Assembly: GCF_019218745.1 (NCBI RefSeq)
Contig: NZ_JAHUXA010000001.1
Span: 496,001 to 560,000, forward strand
Direction: 5' to 3'
DNA length: 64,000 nt
Origin: Enterobacter sp. ENT03
Lineage (GTDB): Bacteria > Pseudomonadota > Gammaproteobacteria > Enterobacterales > Enterobacteriaceae
Below the pieces are notes generated by a model, which searched no databases, was not told where the DNA came from, and was given only the letters and a program-made list of their open reading frames with translations. Both the position numbers and the translations under genes were made by a program. Each line of letters starts with the position of its first letter. The stretch's first letter is position 1. Of the stretch, positions 19,319 through 30,275 are shown piece after piece.

Positions 19319-20548
19319 TCAGGCCGGGTCAATTTCCCAGCCTGCGGGATACTCGCTGAATAACCCCGGCGGGCAGCGCGACAAGCTCACGCGGCTTGCC
19401 CCTTGCCAGGCGGCAAATTCAGTAATGGCACCGCGAAGTCCCTTTTCCAGCATACGGCCCGGCGTAATCCCGGCTTCCAGATAAAGCGCGATAATTTCCA
19501 GCACGCCCGTTTTACGGTGCATTTTGGCATCCATCCGCCCGACCAGTTGGCCCGCGTGCAGCAGCGGCAGGACAAAGTAGCCATACTGGCGTTTAGGCGC
19601 GGGGGTATAGCACTCCAGACGATAGCTGAAGTTAAATAACTGTTCTGCTCGCTTGCGATCCCAGACCACCGGATCAAAAGGTGACAGCACGGCGCTGTGG
19701 GTCGCGGTCAGTTTTCCCGCAGCGGCCTGTTCCAGCACTTGCGCCAGCGAAGCATGCACCCATGCCGGACCAAGCTCATCAACCGTTACAGGGATTATCT
19801 TTTGTTCTTCCTGCCAGCGGGCCAGTAAGGCGGGGAGCGCGGGCTGACGCAGCCGGTAGTAGTCTGCCAGCCACTGCGCACGAAACAGCCCAAGGCTGCG
19901 GGCGCTGTTTTCCAGCATGATGGCTTCGACTTGCGCCTGGCTGAGCAGGTCGCGTTCGTCATCCCACTCCGGCATTACCCGCGTCGTCAGATCGTAGACG
20001 CGCTGAAAGTTTCGTCGTTCCACCACCATCACCTTGCCGGCGGTGTAGAGCCCTTCCAGATGGCGTTTATGGGGTTTCCAGTCCCACCAGCCGCTGGTGC
20101 CGGTGCGCGGATGGGAAAAATCTGCCGAGCGTACCGGGCCATTTTCCTGAATCTGCTGCAACAGCTGTTCGATCTCCTGCGCATGCTCCTCCATCCAGGC
20201 GGAACGGTATTTCCAGCCCATATTTTCTGGGTCGAGCATGCGATGGCGCACCAGCGAAAAATCGCTACGCGGCAGAAAACACGCTTCGTGGGCCCAGTAC
20301 TCCATGAGCTCACCCGCACGTAAGGCATCATCCAGCCAGTGCTGCGGATAGGTGCCGAGACGGCTGAACAGCACCAGATACGGGCTGCGCGCTACGATGT
20401 TAATGGTGTCAATTTGCAGCAGAGACATCTGCCGAATGGTGGGGAGAATGTCAGAGGGACGGGCGCGGCGGCGCGGTTTTTTCAGCAGGCCCTGCGCGGC
20501 GAGATGCAAACGGCGGGCGGCAGACAGCGAAAGGTGCGCAACGGACAT
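19319..20548 (-). CDS. ycaQ: Interstrand-crosslink DNA glycosylase YcaQ (AlkX)
   Basis: HTH_42-family DNA glycosylase. E. coli YcaQ has been shown to unhook nitrogen-mustard interstrand crosslinks and remove N7-alkyl purines. The ATG at 20548 gives 409 residues (410 in E. coli), starting MSVAHLSLSAARRLHLAAQGL; an ATG at 20656 would extend into lpxK. The catalytic QID motif appears in LLQIDTINIVARSPY, near residue 41. Other conserved blocks are LSPFDPVVWDRKR and QYGYFVLPLLH. It is embedded in the LPS operon between lpxK and ycaR, with a 31-bp gap to lpxK. Confidence 0.9.
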   Translation of the reverse strand: MSVAHLSLSAARRLHLAAQGLLKKPRRRARPSDILPTIRQMSLLQIDTINIVARSPYLVLFSRLGTYPQHWLDDALRAGELMEYWAHEACFLPRSDFSLVRHRMLDPENMGWKYRSAWMEEHAQEIEQLLQQIQENGPVRSADFSHPRTGTSGWWDWKPHKRHLEGLYTAGKVMVVERRNFQRVYDLTTRVMPEWDDERDLLSQAQVEAIMLENSARSLGLFRAQWLADYYRLRQPALPALLARWQEEQKIIPVTVDELGPAWVHASLAQVLEQAAAGKLTATHSAVLSPFDPVVWDRKRAEQLFNFSYRLECYTPAPKRQYGYFVLPLLHAGQLVGRMDAKMHRKTGVLEIIALYLEAGITPGRMLEKGLRGAITEFAAWQGASRVSLSRCPPGLFSEYPAGWEIDPA

Positions 20549-20579
20549 GAGGATCCCTGAGGTAAGCAGCGCGTCCGGT

Positions 20580-21569
20580 TCAGGCCTGACCTTTCTGCGC
20601 CAGCGTAAGCAGTTCCCGGAGAAGATGTTCAGGCATCTCGCCTGACAACTGTGCATCTACCGGCAGATACCACCAGTGATCTTCAGCAAATGCACGACAC
20701 TTCACCGCGTCTTTTTCGGTCATCACCAGCGTCTGACCGGGTGTAGTAAAAGCACTGACCTGAGCATGGCTCAGCGCCTGGTGATCGGCAAGCGCAATAC
20801 GTTTTTCAGGCTCAACGCCGCAATCGACAAGGGTGGCAAAGAAACGCGGCGGATGGCCGATGCCCGCCATGGCGACAATATGCGGCAAATCGCGCACGTC
20901 CCGACGCTCACCGCTTTTCAGGTTAATCGCCTGGCCGGGCTGCAGGCGCATCGGAATTTCGCCCTCTCGTGCTTCACCGCCGTTGACGATCACTGCATCC
21001 ACACTGCGCAGCCTCGATGCCCGCTCGCGCATTGGCCCGGCTGGCAGCCACCAGCCGTTGCCAAAACGACGCACACCGTCGATCACCACAATCTCTTTAT
21101 CTCTGGCGAGGCGATAGTGCTGTAATCCATCGTCAGTGACGATCAGCTGCACCGGATAACGGGCGAGGATCGCCTGTACCGCATCGGATCGCACCGGGGA
21201 TACGGCGACTGGCGCGCCGGTGCGCTGGAAAATCAACACCGGCTCATCGCCCGCTTCCTGTGTCCTGGTTTCCGGGGTCAGCAGCAGCGGATAGTGGGCG
21301 GCTTTTCCGCCGTAACCGCGCGAGACGACACCCACGCGCACGCCCCGCTGTTGCAGTTGCTCGACCAGCCAAATCACCACCGGCGTCTTGCCATTGCCGC
21401 CAGCGGTAAGGTTTCCCACCACCACCACCGGCACAGGTGCGCGCCAGGATTTTTTCAGCCCTGTACGATAGATCAGGCGGATGGCACCGCTCACCAGGCC
21501 ATACAGCCAGGAGAGCGGCAGCAACAGTCGCCATAGCGGCGACTCACCTGACCAAAGGCGGGCAATCAT
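20580..21569 (-). CDS. lpxK: Tetraacyldisaccharide 4'-kinase
   Basis: Membrane-associated kinase that adds the 4'-phosphate to the lipid A disaccharide precursor, forming lipid IVA. The product has 329 residues, starting [14 protein letters not shown] with an N-terminal membrane-binding helix (about residues 12-33). The P-loop [12 protein letters not shown] begins at residue 52, and the catalytic DDGLQHYRL block follows around residue 146. Its ATG overlaps the msbA stop as ATGA (21566-21569), giving translational coupling with the flippase that exports its product. Confidence 0.97.
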   Translation of the reverse strand: MIARLWSGESPLWRLLLPLSWLYGLVSGAIRLIYRTGLKKSWRAPVPVVVVGNLTAGGNGKTPVVIWLVEQLQQRGVRVGVVSRGYGGKAAHYPLLLTPETRTQEAGDEPVLIFQRTGAPVAVSPVRSDAVQAILARYPVQLIVTDDGLQHYRLARDKEIVVIDGVRRFGNGWWLPAGPMRERASRLRSVDAVIVNGGEAREGEIPMRLQPGQAINLKSGERRDVRDLPHIVAMAGIGHPPRFFATLVDCGVEPEKRIALADHQALSHAQVSAFTTPGQTLVMTEKDAVKCRAFAEDHWWYLPVDAQLSGEMPEHLLRELLTLAQKGQA

Positions 21570-23314
21570 TCGCCAAACTGCATCTTATGAAGCTGAGCAT
21601 AGACGCCGCGCTGGGCAAGCAAATCGGCATGGCTGCCGCGCTCCACAATACGCCCGTCTTCCACCACCACAATTTCATCCGCCTTTTCGATAGTCGAGAG
21701 GCGGTGCGCGATAACCATTGAGGTGCGGTTTTTCTGCAGTTCATCGAGCGCCGCCTGGATCGCACGCTCAGATTCGGTATCCAGTGCCGATGTCGCTTCA
21801 TCAAGGATAAGAACCGGGCTGTCGCGCAGCAGGGCTCGGGCGATGGCGATACGCTGACGCTGGCCGCCTGAAAGCAGGACGCCATTTTCACCAATGATGG
21901 TATCCAGACCGTTATCCATCTTATTGATAAAGTCCAGCGCATAGGCCATGCGAGCGGCGTTTTCAATCTGCTCACGGCTGTATTCTTCGGTACGCGCATA
22001 GGCAATATTGTTTGCCACAGTGTCGTTGAAGAGATGGACGTTCTGCGAGACCAGCGCCACCTGATTACGCAGCGAGGCCAGGGTGTATTCGCGCAGATCG
22101 TGTCCGTCGAGCAGAATCTCCCCTTCATCGATGTCGTAAAAACGGGTGAGCATACTTGCCATGGTCGATTTACCCGACCCGGAACGCCCTACCAGTGCCA
22201 CAGTTTTACCTGCCGGAATAGTCAGGTTGATATTACGCAGCGCAGGGGTTTCGCGGCCCGGATAGGTGAAAGTGACGTTACGGAATTCAATGTCGCCTTT
22301 CGCGCGTTCGATCTGGCGCGTACCTTCATCTTTTTCCTGCTCGCTATCGAGAATAGAGAACAGCGTCTGGCAGGCGGCCATGCCGCGCTGGAACTGGGCG
22401 TTGACGTTGGTCAGGGATTTCAACGGACGCATCAGGGCGATCATGGAGGAAAACACCACGGTGATGGTACCGGCCGTGAGGGTTTCCATGACGCTCGGGA
22501 AGCTGGCTGCATAAAGCACAAATGCCAGCGCCAGTGAGGCGATGAGCTGAATAATCGGATCTGAAATTGACGAGGCAGAGACCATTTTCATGCCCTGCAG
22601 ACGCATCTTGTTGCTGACCTTATCGAAGCGTTTGGCTTCCACGTCCTGACCACCAAAAATCAGCACTTCTTTATGCCCTTTCAGCATCTGTTCAGCGCTG
22701 GTGGTAACCTGCCCCATAGTGTTCTGCATGTTCTTACTGATATTACGAAAACGCTTTGACACGACGCGGATCGCAATGGAAACAACCGGTGCCAGCACGA
22801 TCAAAATGATGGACAGCTGCCAGCTGTAATAAAACATCAGCACAAACAGGCCGATAATTGATGCGCCTTCACGTACAACGGTAATCAGCGCCCCGGAAGA
22901 AGAGGAGGCAACCTGTTCAGAGTCATAAGTAATACGAGACAGCAGCGTCCCGGTAGACTGCTTATCAAAGAAGGCAACCGGCATCCCCATCATGTGGCCG
23001 AACAAACGGCGACGCATGGTCATTACTACTTTGCCTGACACCCAGGAAATACAGTAACTCGACACATAACTGGTGAGTCCGCGTACGATCATCAGTCCAA
23101 TGACCACCAGCGGCATCCACAGCAGCACCGAGCGATCTGTTTTACCAAAGCCTTCGTCCAGTAAAGGTTTGAGGAGCGATAGCATAAAGGTATCGCTGGC
23201 TGCGTTGAGGATTAACGCTACACCCGCCACGAGCAGCCCCGTTTTGAAAGGTGCAATCATTGGCCAGAGACGGCGGAATGTTTGCCACGTGGAGAGATCT
23301 TTGTCGTTATGCAT
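21566..23314 (-). CDS. msbA: Lipid A flippase MsbA (ABC transporter)
   Basis: Homodimeric half-size ABC exporter that flips core-lipid A across the inner membrane. It is 582 residues long, exactly as in E. coli. Six membrane helices occupy about residues 20-310. The nucleotide-binding domain shows Walker [11 protein letters not shown] (about 374-383), signature LSGGQRQR, Walker [13 protein letters not shown] and the switch histidine in VIAHRLST. The upstream gap to comEC is only 36 bp. The operon partners lpxK and kdsB fit the LPS role. Confidence 0.98.
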   Translation of the reverse strand: MHNDKDLSTWQTFRRLWPMIAPFKTGLLVAGVALILNAASDTFMLSLLKPLLDEGFGKTDRSVLLWMPLVVIGLMIVRGLTSYVSSYCISWVSGKVVMTMRRRLFGHMMGMPVAFFDKQSTGTLLSRITYDSEQVASSSSGALITVVREGASIIGLFVLMFYYSWQLSIILIVLAPVVSIAIRVVSKRFRNISKNMQNTMGQVTTSAEQMLKGHKEVLIFGGQDVEAKRFDKVSNKMRLQGMKMVSASSISDPIIQLIASLALAFVLYAASFPSVMETLTAGTITVVFSSMIALMRPLKSLTNVNAQFQRGMAACQTLFSILDSEQEKDEGTRQIERAKGDIEFRNVTFTYPGRETPALRNINLTIPAGKTVALVGRSGSGKSTMASMLTRFYDIDEGEILLDGHDLREYTLASLRNQVALVSQNVHLFNDTVANNIAYARTEEYSREQIENAARMAYALDFINKMDNGLDTIIGENGVLLSGGQRQRIAIARALLRDSPVLILDEATSALDTESERAIQAALDELQKNRTSMVIAHRLSTIEKADEIVVVEDGRIVERGSHADLLAQRGVYAQLHKMQFGE

Positions 23315-23350
23315 TCAAAAAACCAGCACTTGTTGAAATAGCCGCATATT

Positions 23351-25615
23351 CTACCTGTTATCTACTGGGACGCCAAACCACTGATGATACCAACGCGGGA
23401 AAAGTTGATCCCGTAAGCCTAAGATTTCCCATCCTTCTGCGGAAAAATGGATGCTTATCTGCCCCTGATGAGGGGTATCGAACCATTCATATCCCTGATG
23501 CCTGTAACGACGAATTACCTTTTCAGAGGGCAGTCGCCAGGCATTAAAGCGTGAGGCGGAAGCCAGTGCCGCATGCCCTCCTGCCCGTTGTAACAACGGC
23601 AGCGAGGAAGAGGTACTGCTGCCGTGATGTGGCACCTGAATAATTGTCGCCTGCAGATGCTGCCAGTAATGGCTAAGCATAGATTGCTCTGCGGAAGCTT
23701 CAATGTCGCCGGTGAGCAAAATGCTGTTTTTGCCATCGTCCACTTTTACCACGCAGGAACGATTATTTCCGTGGGATGAGGTTCCCGACAAAGGCCAGTG
23801 AACGCTGAACGTCAGCCCTTGCCACTGCCAGCGCTCGCCGCGAAAGCATGGCAGATGCCCCGCCTCGTCCAGCGGGCTGCGGATCCATATCTCGGGCCAC
23901 GTTTCGTGCAGGGTGTTCAGCCCGCCCCGGTGATCAAGATGCTCATGGCTAAGGATAATGCCTTCCGGTTTGAGATGGTGCCAGCGTAACCACGGCACAA
24001 TCAACTGTTGGGCGCTGTCACCCCCAGGCCATGCCAGACCGGTGTCGTAGAGAATGGCCTTATCATGTCGGGCAATAACCATCGCCAGCCCCTGTCCGAC
24101 ATCCAGCATGTAAACTGACCAGTTATCCCGTGGCGTGCTTTTCCACAACGGTTGCGCCAGCAGCATGCCGGTCGCGGTACAAAGAAACGGAGCGGTTTTC
24201 CACAGCCCAAGACGCCAGATAACAATCAGCAGCCATGGCGCAAAGACCAGCCACTGCCAGCGCCAGTCAATGTTATACCAGCCTTCGGGTAAGGCGTTCA
24301 AAAACCCGAACAGCAGCGCTAGCGTGTCATCGGCTCGCGCCCAGATCCACCCTTCCAGGGCGTTAAACGCCGTCAGATGCAGTAGCATGGCCGCGAGGAT
24401 CAGCGGAACGCTGACGAATGTCACCAGCGGAACCGCCACCAGATTGGCAATAATTGATGTCAGGCTGATACCGTGGAACAGCGCTACCTGTAAAGGCAGC
24501 AACAACATCATCATGCCGGTTTGCAGATAGATAAGGCTTATCGCAGCGCTCAGCATCTTTCCGCCGCGTAATACCGGCAGCGGAAGCCATTGATACCAGA
24601 AGATCAACGCCGCTACCGCGAACGCCGACAGCCACAGGCTTTGTGACAGCACGGCAATCGGATCGATAAAAAGGATCGCTGCGATACAACAGAGCCAGAC
24701 CTGCCATGCCGACCACTGGCGGCCTGAAAGTCGCAGCGCTACCAGTACTCCCAACGATACTACCGTACGTAAAGCTGGCGGTTGCAAACCGGTCAACCAT
24801 GCATAACCAGTGGCGCAGAAGAGTCCCACCAGCAGCGGCGCGCGCCAGTTGATCCAGCGTCCCGGCAGCCAGAATTGTACCCCCCGCGCCAGCAGCCAGC
24901 CCAGCGTGGCGGCAAGGGCAATATGCAGTCCGGATATGGCCATCAGATGTGCGGTACCGGTCTGGCGCATGACGGCTTTTACTTGCGCATCCAGAATCGT
25001 TCTCTCCCCCATGCCTAAAGCCAGCAATACCGATCGCCAGCGCAGGTTTTCAAGCATGTCGCTAAGGGACGCCAGATACTCAGCCCGCAGACTACAGCGG
25101 GCATGAATCACGCTCGCCCGGGAGAAACGACCGGTAAGCGGCTGATGTGTCGCAAGAGAATAGCGTTGGGTATCAAATCCGCCGTCATTAAGCTGGCCGT
25201 GAACCGGGCGTATCTTAAGTTCCATCTCCCATAATTGACCGGCACAGGCGGGCTGCGGCAGGTATTCACCGTAAAGCGTGATACCGGGCGCGGGCCAGAG
25301 ACGTTTTCCGTTCAGCTGTTCAATGACGCCCCGGTGGGTGGTGATATTGTCGGTTTCGATCAACCGTATCTGCGCCTGCTGAATGCGCCCTGGCAGATGC
25401 TGTGTCGGCCAGACAGCTTCTTTCGCCGCGAGCATGCCCCACGCCATAAACAGTAACCATAAGCCGGTATAAGCTAAACGGCGATCGCGACAGCAGCCTG
25501 CTACACAACCGGCAACGATGATAACAATGACGGTCATCAAACCTGGCAATCGGGGCAACCACAGTAAGGGTGCCATGGCCGTCAAAAGACAAAGTGCAAT
25601 TCCTGGCAGATGCAT
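23351..25615 (-). CDS. ycaI: ComEC/Rec2 family protein YcaI
   Basis: Polytopic inner-membrane protein of the DNA-uptake channel family. I use ATG 25615, which has a strong AAGGAGGTGGGG ribosome-binding site and yields 754 residues as in E. coli; the ATG at 25645 has no comparable site. Order of parts: N-terminal membrane helices and an OB-like DUF4131 region, the competence domain (GTAHLMAISGLHIALAA, about residues 225-450), and a C-terminal metallo-beta-lactamase-like domain with LSHEHLDHRGG and LTGDIE. All metal-binding residues of that domain seem kept. Natural transformation is not typical in this family of bacteria, so the physiological role is uncertain. Confidence 0.9.
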   Translation of the reverse strand: MHLPGIALCLLTAMAPLLWLPRLPGLMTVIVIIVAGCVAGCCRDRRLAYTGLWLLFMAWGMLAAKEAVWPTQHLPGRIQQAQIRLIETDNITTHRGVIEQLNGKRLWPAPGITLYGEYLPQPACAGQLWEMELKIRPVHGQLNDGGFDTQRYSLATHQPLTGRFSRASVIHARCSLRAEYLASLSDMLENLRWRSVLLALGMGERTILDAQVKAVMRQTGTAHLMAISGLHIALAATLGWLLARGVQFWLPGRWINWRAPLLVGLFCATGYAWLTGLQPPALRTVVSLGVLVALRLSGRQWSAWQVWLCCIAAILFIDPIAVLSQSLWLSAFAVAALIFWYQWLPLPVLRGGKMLSAAISLIYLQTGMMMLLLPLQVALFHGISLTSIIANLVAVPLVTFVSVPLILAAMLLHLTAFNALEGWIWARADDTLALLFGFLNALPEGWYNIDWRWQWLVFAPWLLIVIWRLGLWKTAPFLCTATGMLLAQPLWKSTPRDNWSVYMLDVGQGLAMVIARHDKAILYDTGLAWPGGDSAQQLIVPWLRWHHLKPEGIILSHEHLDHRGGLNTLHETWPEIWIRSPLDEAGHLPCFRGERWQWQGLTFSVHWPLSGTSSHGNNRSCVVKVDDGKNSILLTGDIEASAEQSMLSHYWQHLQATIIQVPHHGSSTSSSLPLLQRAGGHAALASASRFNAWRLPSEKVIRRYRHQGYEWFDTPHQGQISIHFSAEGWEILGLRDQLFPRWYHQWFGVPVDNR

Positions 25616-25770
25616 CCCCACCTCCTTGTTACAGGTAGTGTGCATAAAAAGGCATAAGATGTCGGGCAGAAGTTTGTGGATTTACGGTGCAGGCAGGAGA
25701 GGTTTTAGCGGTTTGCAGCAACGCTACTGCAAAAATGCGAGGCGGCTTCAGAAGCCATCAGGCAGATATG

Positions 25771-25796
25771 AAAAAAGCACCTCAGCGGGTGCTTTT
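25771..25796 (-). terminator. ihfB terminator
   Basis: Arms AAAAGCACC (25773-25781) and GGTGCTTTT (25788-25796) with a 6-base loop. On the minus strand the hairpin ends in CTTTTTTCAT. It lies 38 nt after the ihfB stop and separates ihfB from comEC. Confidence 0.9.
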
Positions 25797-25833
25797 CTCG
25801 TTCATTAAGTTCAGGCTTTAACAGCAGCGAAAC

Positions 25834-26121
25834 TTAATTTTCATAAATGTTGGCGCGGTCACGTAATTCTTTACCTGGCTTAAAGTGCGGGACATATTTG
25901 CCTTCCAGATCCACTTTGTCGCCTGTCTTCGGGTTACGTCCGGTGCGGGGTGCACGATAGTGCAGAGAGAAACTGCCGAAACCGCGGATCTCAATGCGCT
26001 CGCCCTGTGCAAGAGTCGAGGCCATATGCTCCAGCATCTCTTTCACCGCATCTTCAACAGCTTTTGCCGGGATGTGCGATTGCTGGGTGGCAAGTCTTTC
26101 GATCAATTCTGACTTGGTCAT
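25834..26121 (-). CDS. ihfB: Integration host factor subunit beta
   Basis: DNA-bending subunit that pairs with IHF-alpha and acts in replication, recombination and transcription. The 95-residue protein has the HU/IHF fold and the beta-arm [10 protein letters not shown], with the intercalating proline at residue 64. The C terminus reads RANIYEN instead of the RANIYG I recall for E. coli, so it is one residue longer. AGGAATC-type purines precede the ATG. It follows rpsA after a 161-bp gap that contains a hairpin. Confidence 0.96.
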   Translation of the reverse strand: MTKSELIERLATQQSHIPAKAVEDAVKEMLEHMASTLAQGERIEIRGFGSFSLHYRAPRTGRNPKTGDKVDLEGKYVPHFKPGKELRDRANIYEN

Positions 26122-26165
26122 GATTCCTCCGGTTTCCTTAAAAAGGAAAATTAGCTAACAGCATA

Positions 26166-26193
26166 TTAAACAAGGGCGGCCGTAGCCGCCCTT
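26166..26193 (-). terminator. Hairpin after rpsA
   Basis: Arms AAGGGCGGC (26172-26180) and GCCGCCCTT (26185-26193) around CGTA. On the minus strand it is followed by GTTTAATAT, a weak U-tract. It would act as a partial or complete terminator between rpsA and ihfB, leaving room for an ihfB promoter downstream. Confidence 0.7.
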
Positions 26194-26282
26194 TGTTATT
26201 GATTACAGGACGAATCCTGCAATCTGTCAAGCTACTCATCATCCTTCATGCGGTTACAGCACAAATGATATTGAGTACCTGA

Positions 26283-27956
26283 TTACTCGCCTTTAGCTGC
26301 TTTGAACGCTTCAGCCATCGCGCTAGAGAAGTTGCTTTCTTCCTGTTTGTTGTTAACAGTAGCGATTGCATCTTTCTCGTCAGCTTCGTCTTTCGCACGA
26401 ACAGACAGGCTAACTACGCGGTTCTTACGGTCAACGCCGGTGAATTTAGCTTCAACGTCATCGCCTACGTTCAGAACCAGAGTTGCATCTTCAACGCGGT
26501 CACGGGACGCTTCAGAAGCGCGCAGGTAACCTTCAACGCCGTCAGCCAGTTCTACGGTTGCGCCTTTAGCGTCAACTGCAGTGACTTTACCGTTTACGAT
26601 TGCGCCTTTCTTGTTCAGAGCAACGTAGTTGTTGAACGGATCTTCCGCGAGCTGTTTAACGCCCAGGGAGATACGCTCACGCTCTGCGTCAACCTGCAGA
26701 ACAACTGCAGCGATTTCGTCGCCTTTTTTGTATTCACGAACTGCTTCTTCGCCTGTAACGTTCCAGGAGATGTCAGACAGGTGAACCAGGCCGTCGATGC
26801 CGCCGTCCAGGCCGATGAAGATACCGAAGTCAGTGATAGACTTGATTTTACCTTCAACACGGTCGCCTTTGTTGTGCGTCTCAGCAAACAGCTGCCATGG
26901 GTTAGATTTACACTGCTTCAGACCCAGGGAGATACGACGACGTTCTTCGTCGATATCCAGAACCATAACTTCCACTACATCGCCAACGTTAACAACTTTG
27001 GACGGGTGGATGTTTTTGTTGGTCCAATCCATTTCGGAAACGTGAACCAGGCCTTCAACGCCTTCTTCGATTTCAACGAAGCAGCCGTAGTCGGTCAGGT
27101 TGGTCACGCGACCAGTCAGTTTGGTACCTTCCGGATAACGCTTAGCGATAGCAACCCACGGATCTTCGCCCAGCTGTTTCAGGCCCAGAGATACACGAGT
27201 ACGCTCGCGGTCGAACTTCAGCACTTTAACAGTGATTTCGTCGCCAACGTTTACGATTTCGCTCGGATGCTTAACGCGTTTCCATGCCATGTCAGTGATG
27301 TGCAGCAGGCCGTCAACGCCACCCAGATCAACGAATGCACCGTAGTCAGTGAGGTTCTTAACGATACCTTTAACTTCCATGCCTTCTTGCAGGTTTTCAA
27401 GCAGCTGATCGCGCTCAGCGCTGTTCTCAGACTCGATAACCGCACGACGGGAAACAACCACGTTGTTGCGTTTCTGATCAAGCTTGATAACTTTGAACTC
27501 GAGCTCTTTGCCTTCGAGGTGCAGAGTATCGCGAACCGGACGCACGTCTACCAGGGAACCCGGCAGGAACGCACGAATACCGTTCAGCTCAACAGTGAAG
27601 CCACCTTTAACTTTGCCGTTGATAACACCAACAACAGTTTCAGCGTCTTCGTATGCTTTTTCCAGCGTGATCCAAGCTTCATGACGTTTAGCTTTCTCAC
27701 GGGACAGCAGAGTTTCACCGAAGCCGTCTTCGACTGCGTCCAGCGCAACGTCAACTTCGTCACCAACCTGAATTTCCAGTTCGCCCTGGGCGTTCTTGAA
27801 CTGCTCAGCCGGGATGGCGGACTCAGATTTCAGACCGGCATCAACCAGTACGATATCTTTATCGATAGCAACAACAACACCACGAACGATGGAACCCGGA
27901 CGGGTTTCGATTGTTTTTAAGGATTCTTCAAATAGTTGAGCAAAAGATTCTGTCAT
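26283..27956 (-). CDS. rpsA: 30S ribosomal protein S1
   Basis: Largest ribosomal protein, needed to load structured mRNAs or those with weak ribosome-binding sites. The 557-residue product contains six S1/OB repeats (about residues 21-87, 105-171, 192-260, 277-347, 364-434, 451-520), with recurring GxVxxxTDYGxFV and HxSxxxW blocks. The first two bind the ribosome and the last four bind RNA. Codon use is that of a highly expressed gene. Its long antisense open frame (26781-27920) results from this bias. No good Shine-Dalgarno precedes the ATG, as is known for rpsA. Confidence 0.98.
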   Translation of the reverse strand: MTESFAQLFEESLKTIETRPGSIVRGVVVAIDKDIVLVDAGLKSESAIPAEQFKNAQGELEIQVGDEVDVALDAVEDGFGETLLSREKAKRHEAWITLEKAYEDAETVVGVINGKVKGGFTVELNGIRAFLPGSLVDVRPVRDTLHLEGKELEFKVIKLDQKRNNVVVSRRAVIESENSAERDQLLENLQEGMEVKGIVKNLTDYGAFVDLGGVDGLLHITDMAWKRVKHPSEIVNVGDEITVKVLKFDRERTRVSLGLKQLGEDPWVAIAKRYPEGTKLTGRVTNLTDYGCFVEIEEGVEGLVHVSEMDWTNKNIHPSKVVNVGDVVEVMVLDIDEERRRISLGLKQCKSNPWQLFAETHNKGDRVEGKIKSITDFGIFIGLDGGIDGLVHLSDISWNVTGEEAVREYKKGDEIAAVVLQVDAERERISLGVKQLAEDPFNNYVALNKKGAIVNGKVTAVDAKGATVELADGVEGYLRASEASRDRVEDATLVLNVGDDVEAKFTGVDRKNRVVSLSVRAKDEADEKDAIATVNNKQEESNFSSAMAEAFKAAKGE

Positions 27957-28073
27957 ATTGATAATCTTCAGGATTCTTCAATTTAACGTCCATCTGGCTT
28001 CATGCCGAATGGGGTTGTTTAACATGCCTGCTCACAATCCATTGCAGCAGGTACTTCGGAATTTGGTCGCTAA
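27957..28073 (-). promoter_or_regulatory. rpsA leader with GGA-loop hairpin, S1 autoregulation region
   Basis: The minus-strand leader holds a hairpin CCTGCT...AGCAGG (28027-28051) whose inner part CAA-TGGA-TTG displays GGA in the loop. A second GGA occurs in CAGATGGACG nearer the start codon. Enterobacterial rpsA leaders lack a canonical Shine-Dalgarno and use such GGA-bearing hairpins as a ribosome-entry structure that excess S1 represses. That function is inferred from the conserved layout. Confidence 0.65.
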
Positions 28074-28757
28074 TTAAGCGAGCGCCAGCTTTTCGCGGGC
28101 GTATTGTAGCGCTTTTTCAATCACTTGCTCAATGCTTAAACTGGTCGAATCCAGAACTAATGCATCAGCAGCCGGCACTAACGGCGCCACTGGCCGGTTA
28201 CGGTCGCGATCGTCGCGTTCCTTTATCTCGGCCAAAAGGCGTTCAAAGTTAACACTAAAGCCATTCTCCTGCAACTGTAGCATACGGCGATGCGCACGTT
28301 CTTCCGAGGAAGCGTCGAGGAAAATCTTCACTGGCGCGTCGGGGAAAACCACCGTGCCCATGTCGCGGCCATCGGCGATAAGGCCTGGCGCATCGCGGAA
28401 CGCGCGCTGACGACGCAGCAGGGCTTCACGCACACGTGGGAACGCGGCGATTTGCGAGGCGGCGCTGGCAACTTCCTGTGTACGGATCTCGCCACTCACG
28501 TCTTCACCTTCCAGAATCACTTCCAGGTTTCCGTCGGTCGAGACAAAACGCACGTCAAGGTGCGCCGCCAGCGGGACCAGAACATCTTCCGATGTCACAT
28601 CAACGTGGTGATGTAATGCCGCCAATGCCAGCACACGATAGATTGCGCCTGAATCCAGCAGATGCCATTGCAATGTTTCCGCCATCGCTTTGCACAGCGT
28701 ACCTTTACCTGCGCCGCTTGGCCCATCAATGGTGATTACCGGGGCAATTGCCGTCAT
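28074..28757 (-). CDS. cmk: Cytidylate kinase
   Basis: Phosphorylates CMP and dCMP to the diphosphates using ATP. The 227-residue product has P-loop GPSGAGKGT at residues 12-20, the nucleotide-binding [12 protein letters not shown] block and [12 protein letters not shown]-like lid residues. Long family-specific CMP-binding insert present (about residues 63-90). The stop is 117 bp before rpsA on the same strand, the usual cmk-rpsA pair. An AAGGAGAAAA site precedes the ATG. Confidence 0.97.
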   Translation of the reverse strand: MTAIAPVITIDGPSGAGKGTLCKAMAETLQWHLLDSGAIYRVLALAALHHHVDVTSEDVLVPLAAHLDVRFVSTDGNLEVILEGEDVSGEIRTQEVASAASQIAAFPRVREALLRRQRAFRDAPGLIADGRDMGTVVFPDAPVKIFLDASSEERAHRRMLQLQENGFSVNFERLLAEIKERDDRDRNRPVAPLVPAADALVLDSTSLSIEQVIEKALQYAREKLALA

Positions 28758-28893
28758 CTTTTTCTCCTTAATAAAGGCATACCGTTAACGTGAACGCCGC
28801 GCATTATACGCTGCAACGCGGATGACCGTTACCCTCACGTGAAAATAACGACAAAGGTCATCAAGGTGTGGAGAAGAATGGCGCAAGTATAGA

Positions 28894-28914
28894 GGGCCGA
28901 CAGGAAGTCGGCCC
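28894..28914. repeat. Hairpin in the aroA-cmk gap
   Basis: Perfect arms GGGCCGAC (28894-28901) and GTCGGCCC (28907-28914) around AGGAA. It lies 50 nt past the aroA stop. No T-tract follows on the minus strand, so it may stabilise the aroA 3' end rather than terminate. The remaining gap up to cmk (28758-28893) shows nothing further I can name. Confidence 0.6.
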
Positions 28915-28965
28915 GGAAAGAGACAATTTTTTACTTTTTAGCCACGAGACCTGCCGTGTCGCCGC

Positions 28966-30249
28966 TTACGCCAGCGTGCTGATGCGTGCCAGTTGGTCGA
29001 AATAATCCGGGAACGTTTTCGCCGTACATTTCGGATCAAGAATAGTGACCGGCGTGTCGGACAGCGCCACCAGCGAGAAGCACATGGCCATACGGTGATC
29101 GTTATAGGTGCCGATCTCAGCCGCGGTGAGCGAGGCCGGCGGGGTGATGCGGATAAAATCTTCGCCCTCAACCACCTCGGCACCCACTTTGCGCAGCTCG
29201 GTTGCCATCGCAAACAGACGGTCGGTCTCTTTGACGCGCCAGTTATAGATGTTGCGTAGCGTCGTGGTGCCACGGGCAAATAATGCTGCCGTAGCAATCG
29301 TCATTGCCGCATCGGGGATGTGGTTCATATCCATATCCACCGCATTCAGCTCGCCATGCGTACAGGCAATATAGTCATCGCCCCACTCCACGTGCGCGCC
29401 CATTTTTTCCAGCACGTCTGCAAAACGAATATCACCCTGTACGCTATTGCGGCCAATACCGGTAACTTTTACCGTGCCACCTTTTATTGCGCCCGCCGCA
29501 AGGAAATAAGAAGCAGAAGACGCATCGCCTTCCACCAGGTAATGCCCTGGCGACTGGTAGTGCTGCGCGCCACGCACAACAAACCGCTGGTAATTCTGAT
29601 TTTCTACCGCTACGCCAAAGGTTTTCATCAGATGCAACGTGATGTCGATGTAAGGCTTCGACACCAGATCGCCTTTGATGGTGATAAGAGTGTCCTGCGC
29701 GGCCAGCGGCGCAGTCATCAGCAGTGCCGTTAGAAACTGGCTGGACACGCTGCCGTCGACGTCAATCTCTCCGCCGGTGAAGCCGCCACGTAAACGCAGC
29801 GGAGGATAGTTTTCCTGCTCCAGATAATCGATATGCGCGCCCCCCTGACGCAGCGCGTCAACCAGATGGCCGATCGGACGCTCTTTCATTCGCGGCTCGC
29901 CGGTCAGCACCAGGTCGTTGTCGCCCAGACAAAGGGCCGCCGCCAGCGGACGCATCGCCGTACCGGCGTTACCTAAAAATAGCTCCAGCTTTTCAGCCGA
30001 ACGTAACGGGCCACCCGCGCCGGTCACTTCACAGCGGGTGCGGTCGTCGGAAAGCGTGTACTGCACACCCAACGCACTCAGGGCATTCAGCATATGGCGA
30101 ACGTCATCGCTGTCCAACAGGTTGGTCAGAACAGTGGTGCCGCGCGCCAGCGCTGCCAGCAGCAACGCACGGTTGGAGACACTTTTTGAACCAGGCAGAT
30201 TAATGGTGCCATTAACACGCGCGATGGGTTGTAACGTCAGGGATTCCAT
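28966..30249 (-). CDS. aroA: 3-phosphoshikimate 1-carboxyvinyltransferase (EPSP synthase)
   Basis: Joins phosphoenolpyruvate and shikimate 3-phosphate in the shikimate pathway. The 427-residue product is a class I enzyme: [20 protein letters not shown] (Lys22), [15 protein letters not shown] with Gly96 and Pro101 in the wild-type, glyphosate-sensitive state, and RVKETDRL toward the C terminus. It is the second gene of the serC-aroA operon, separated from serC by 72 bp containing a terminator-like hairpin. The mixed operon links serine/pyridoxine and aromatic synthesis, which meet in enterochelin. Confidence 0.98.
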   Translation of the reverse strand: MESLTLQPIARVNGTINLPGSKSVSNRALLLAALARGTTVLTNLLDSDDVRHMLNALSALGVQYTLSDDRTRCEVTGAGGPLRSAEKLELFLGNAGTAMRPLAAALCLGDNDLVLTGEPRMKERPIGHLVDALRQGGAHIDYLEQENYPPLRLRGGFTGGEIDVDGSVSSQFLTALLMTAPLAAQDTLITIKGDLVSKPYIDITLHLMKTFGVAVENQNYQRFVVRGAQHYQSPGHYLVEGDASSASYFLAAGAIKGGTVKVTGIGRNSVQGDIRFADVLEKMGAHVEWGDDYIACTHGELNAVDMDMNHIPDAAMTIATAALFARGTTTLRNIYNWRVKETDRLFAMATELRKVGAEVVEGEDFIRITPPASLTAAEIGTYNDHRMAMCFSLVALSDTPVTILDPKCTAKTFPDYFDQLARISTLA

Positions 30250-30275
30250 GAAGCTTAACTCTCAACAAAACTGAA

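Noticed and set aside
26781-27920. A 379-codon open frame opposite rpsA
   Set aside because: It is a by-product of the strong codon bias of rpsA on the other strand: no ribosome-binding site, no family resemblance, and composition that mirrors rpsA codons.
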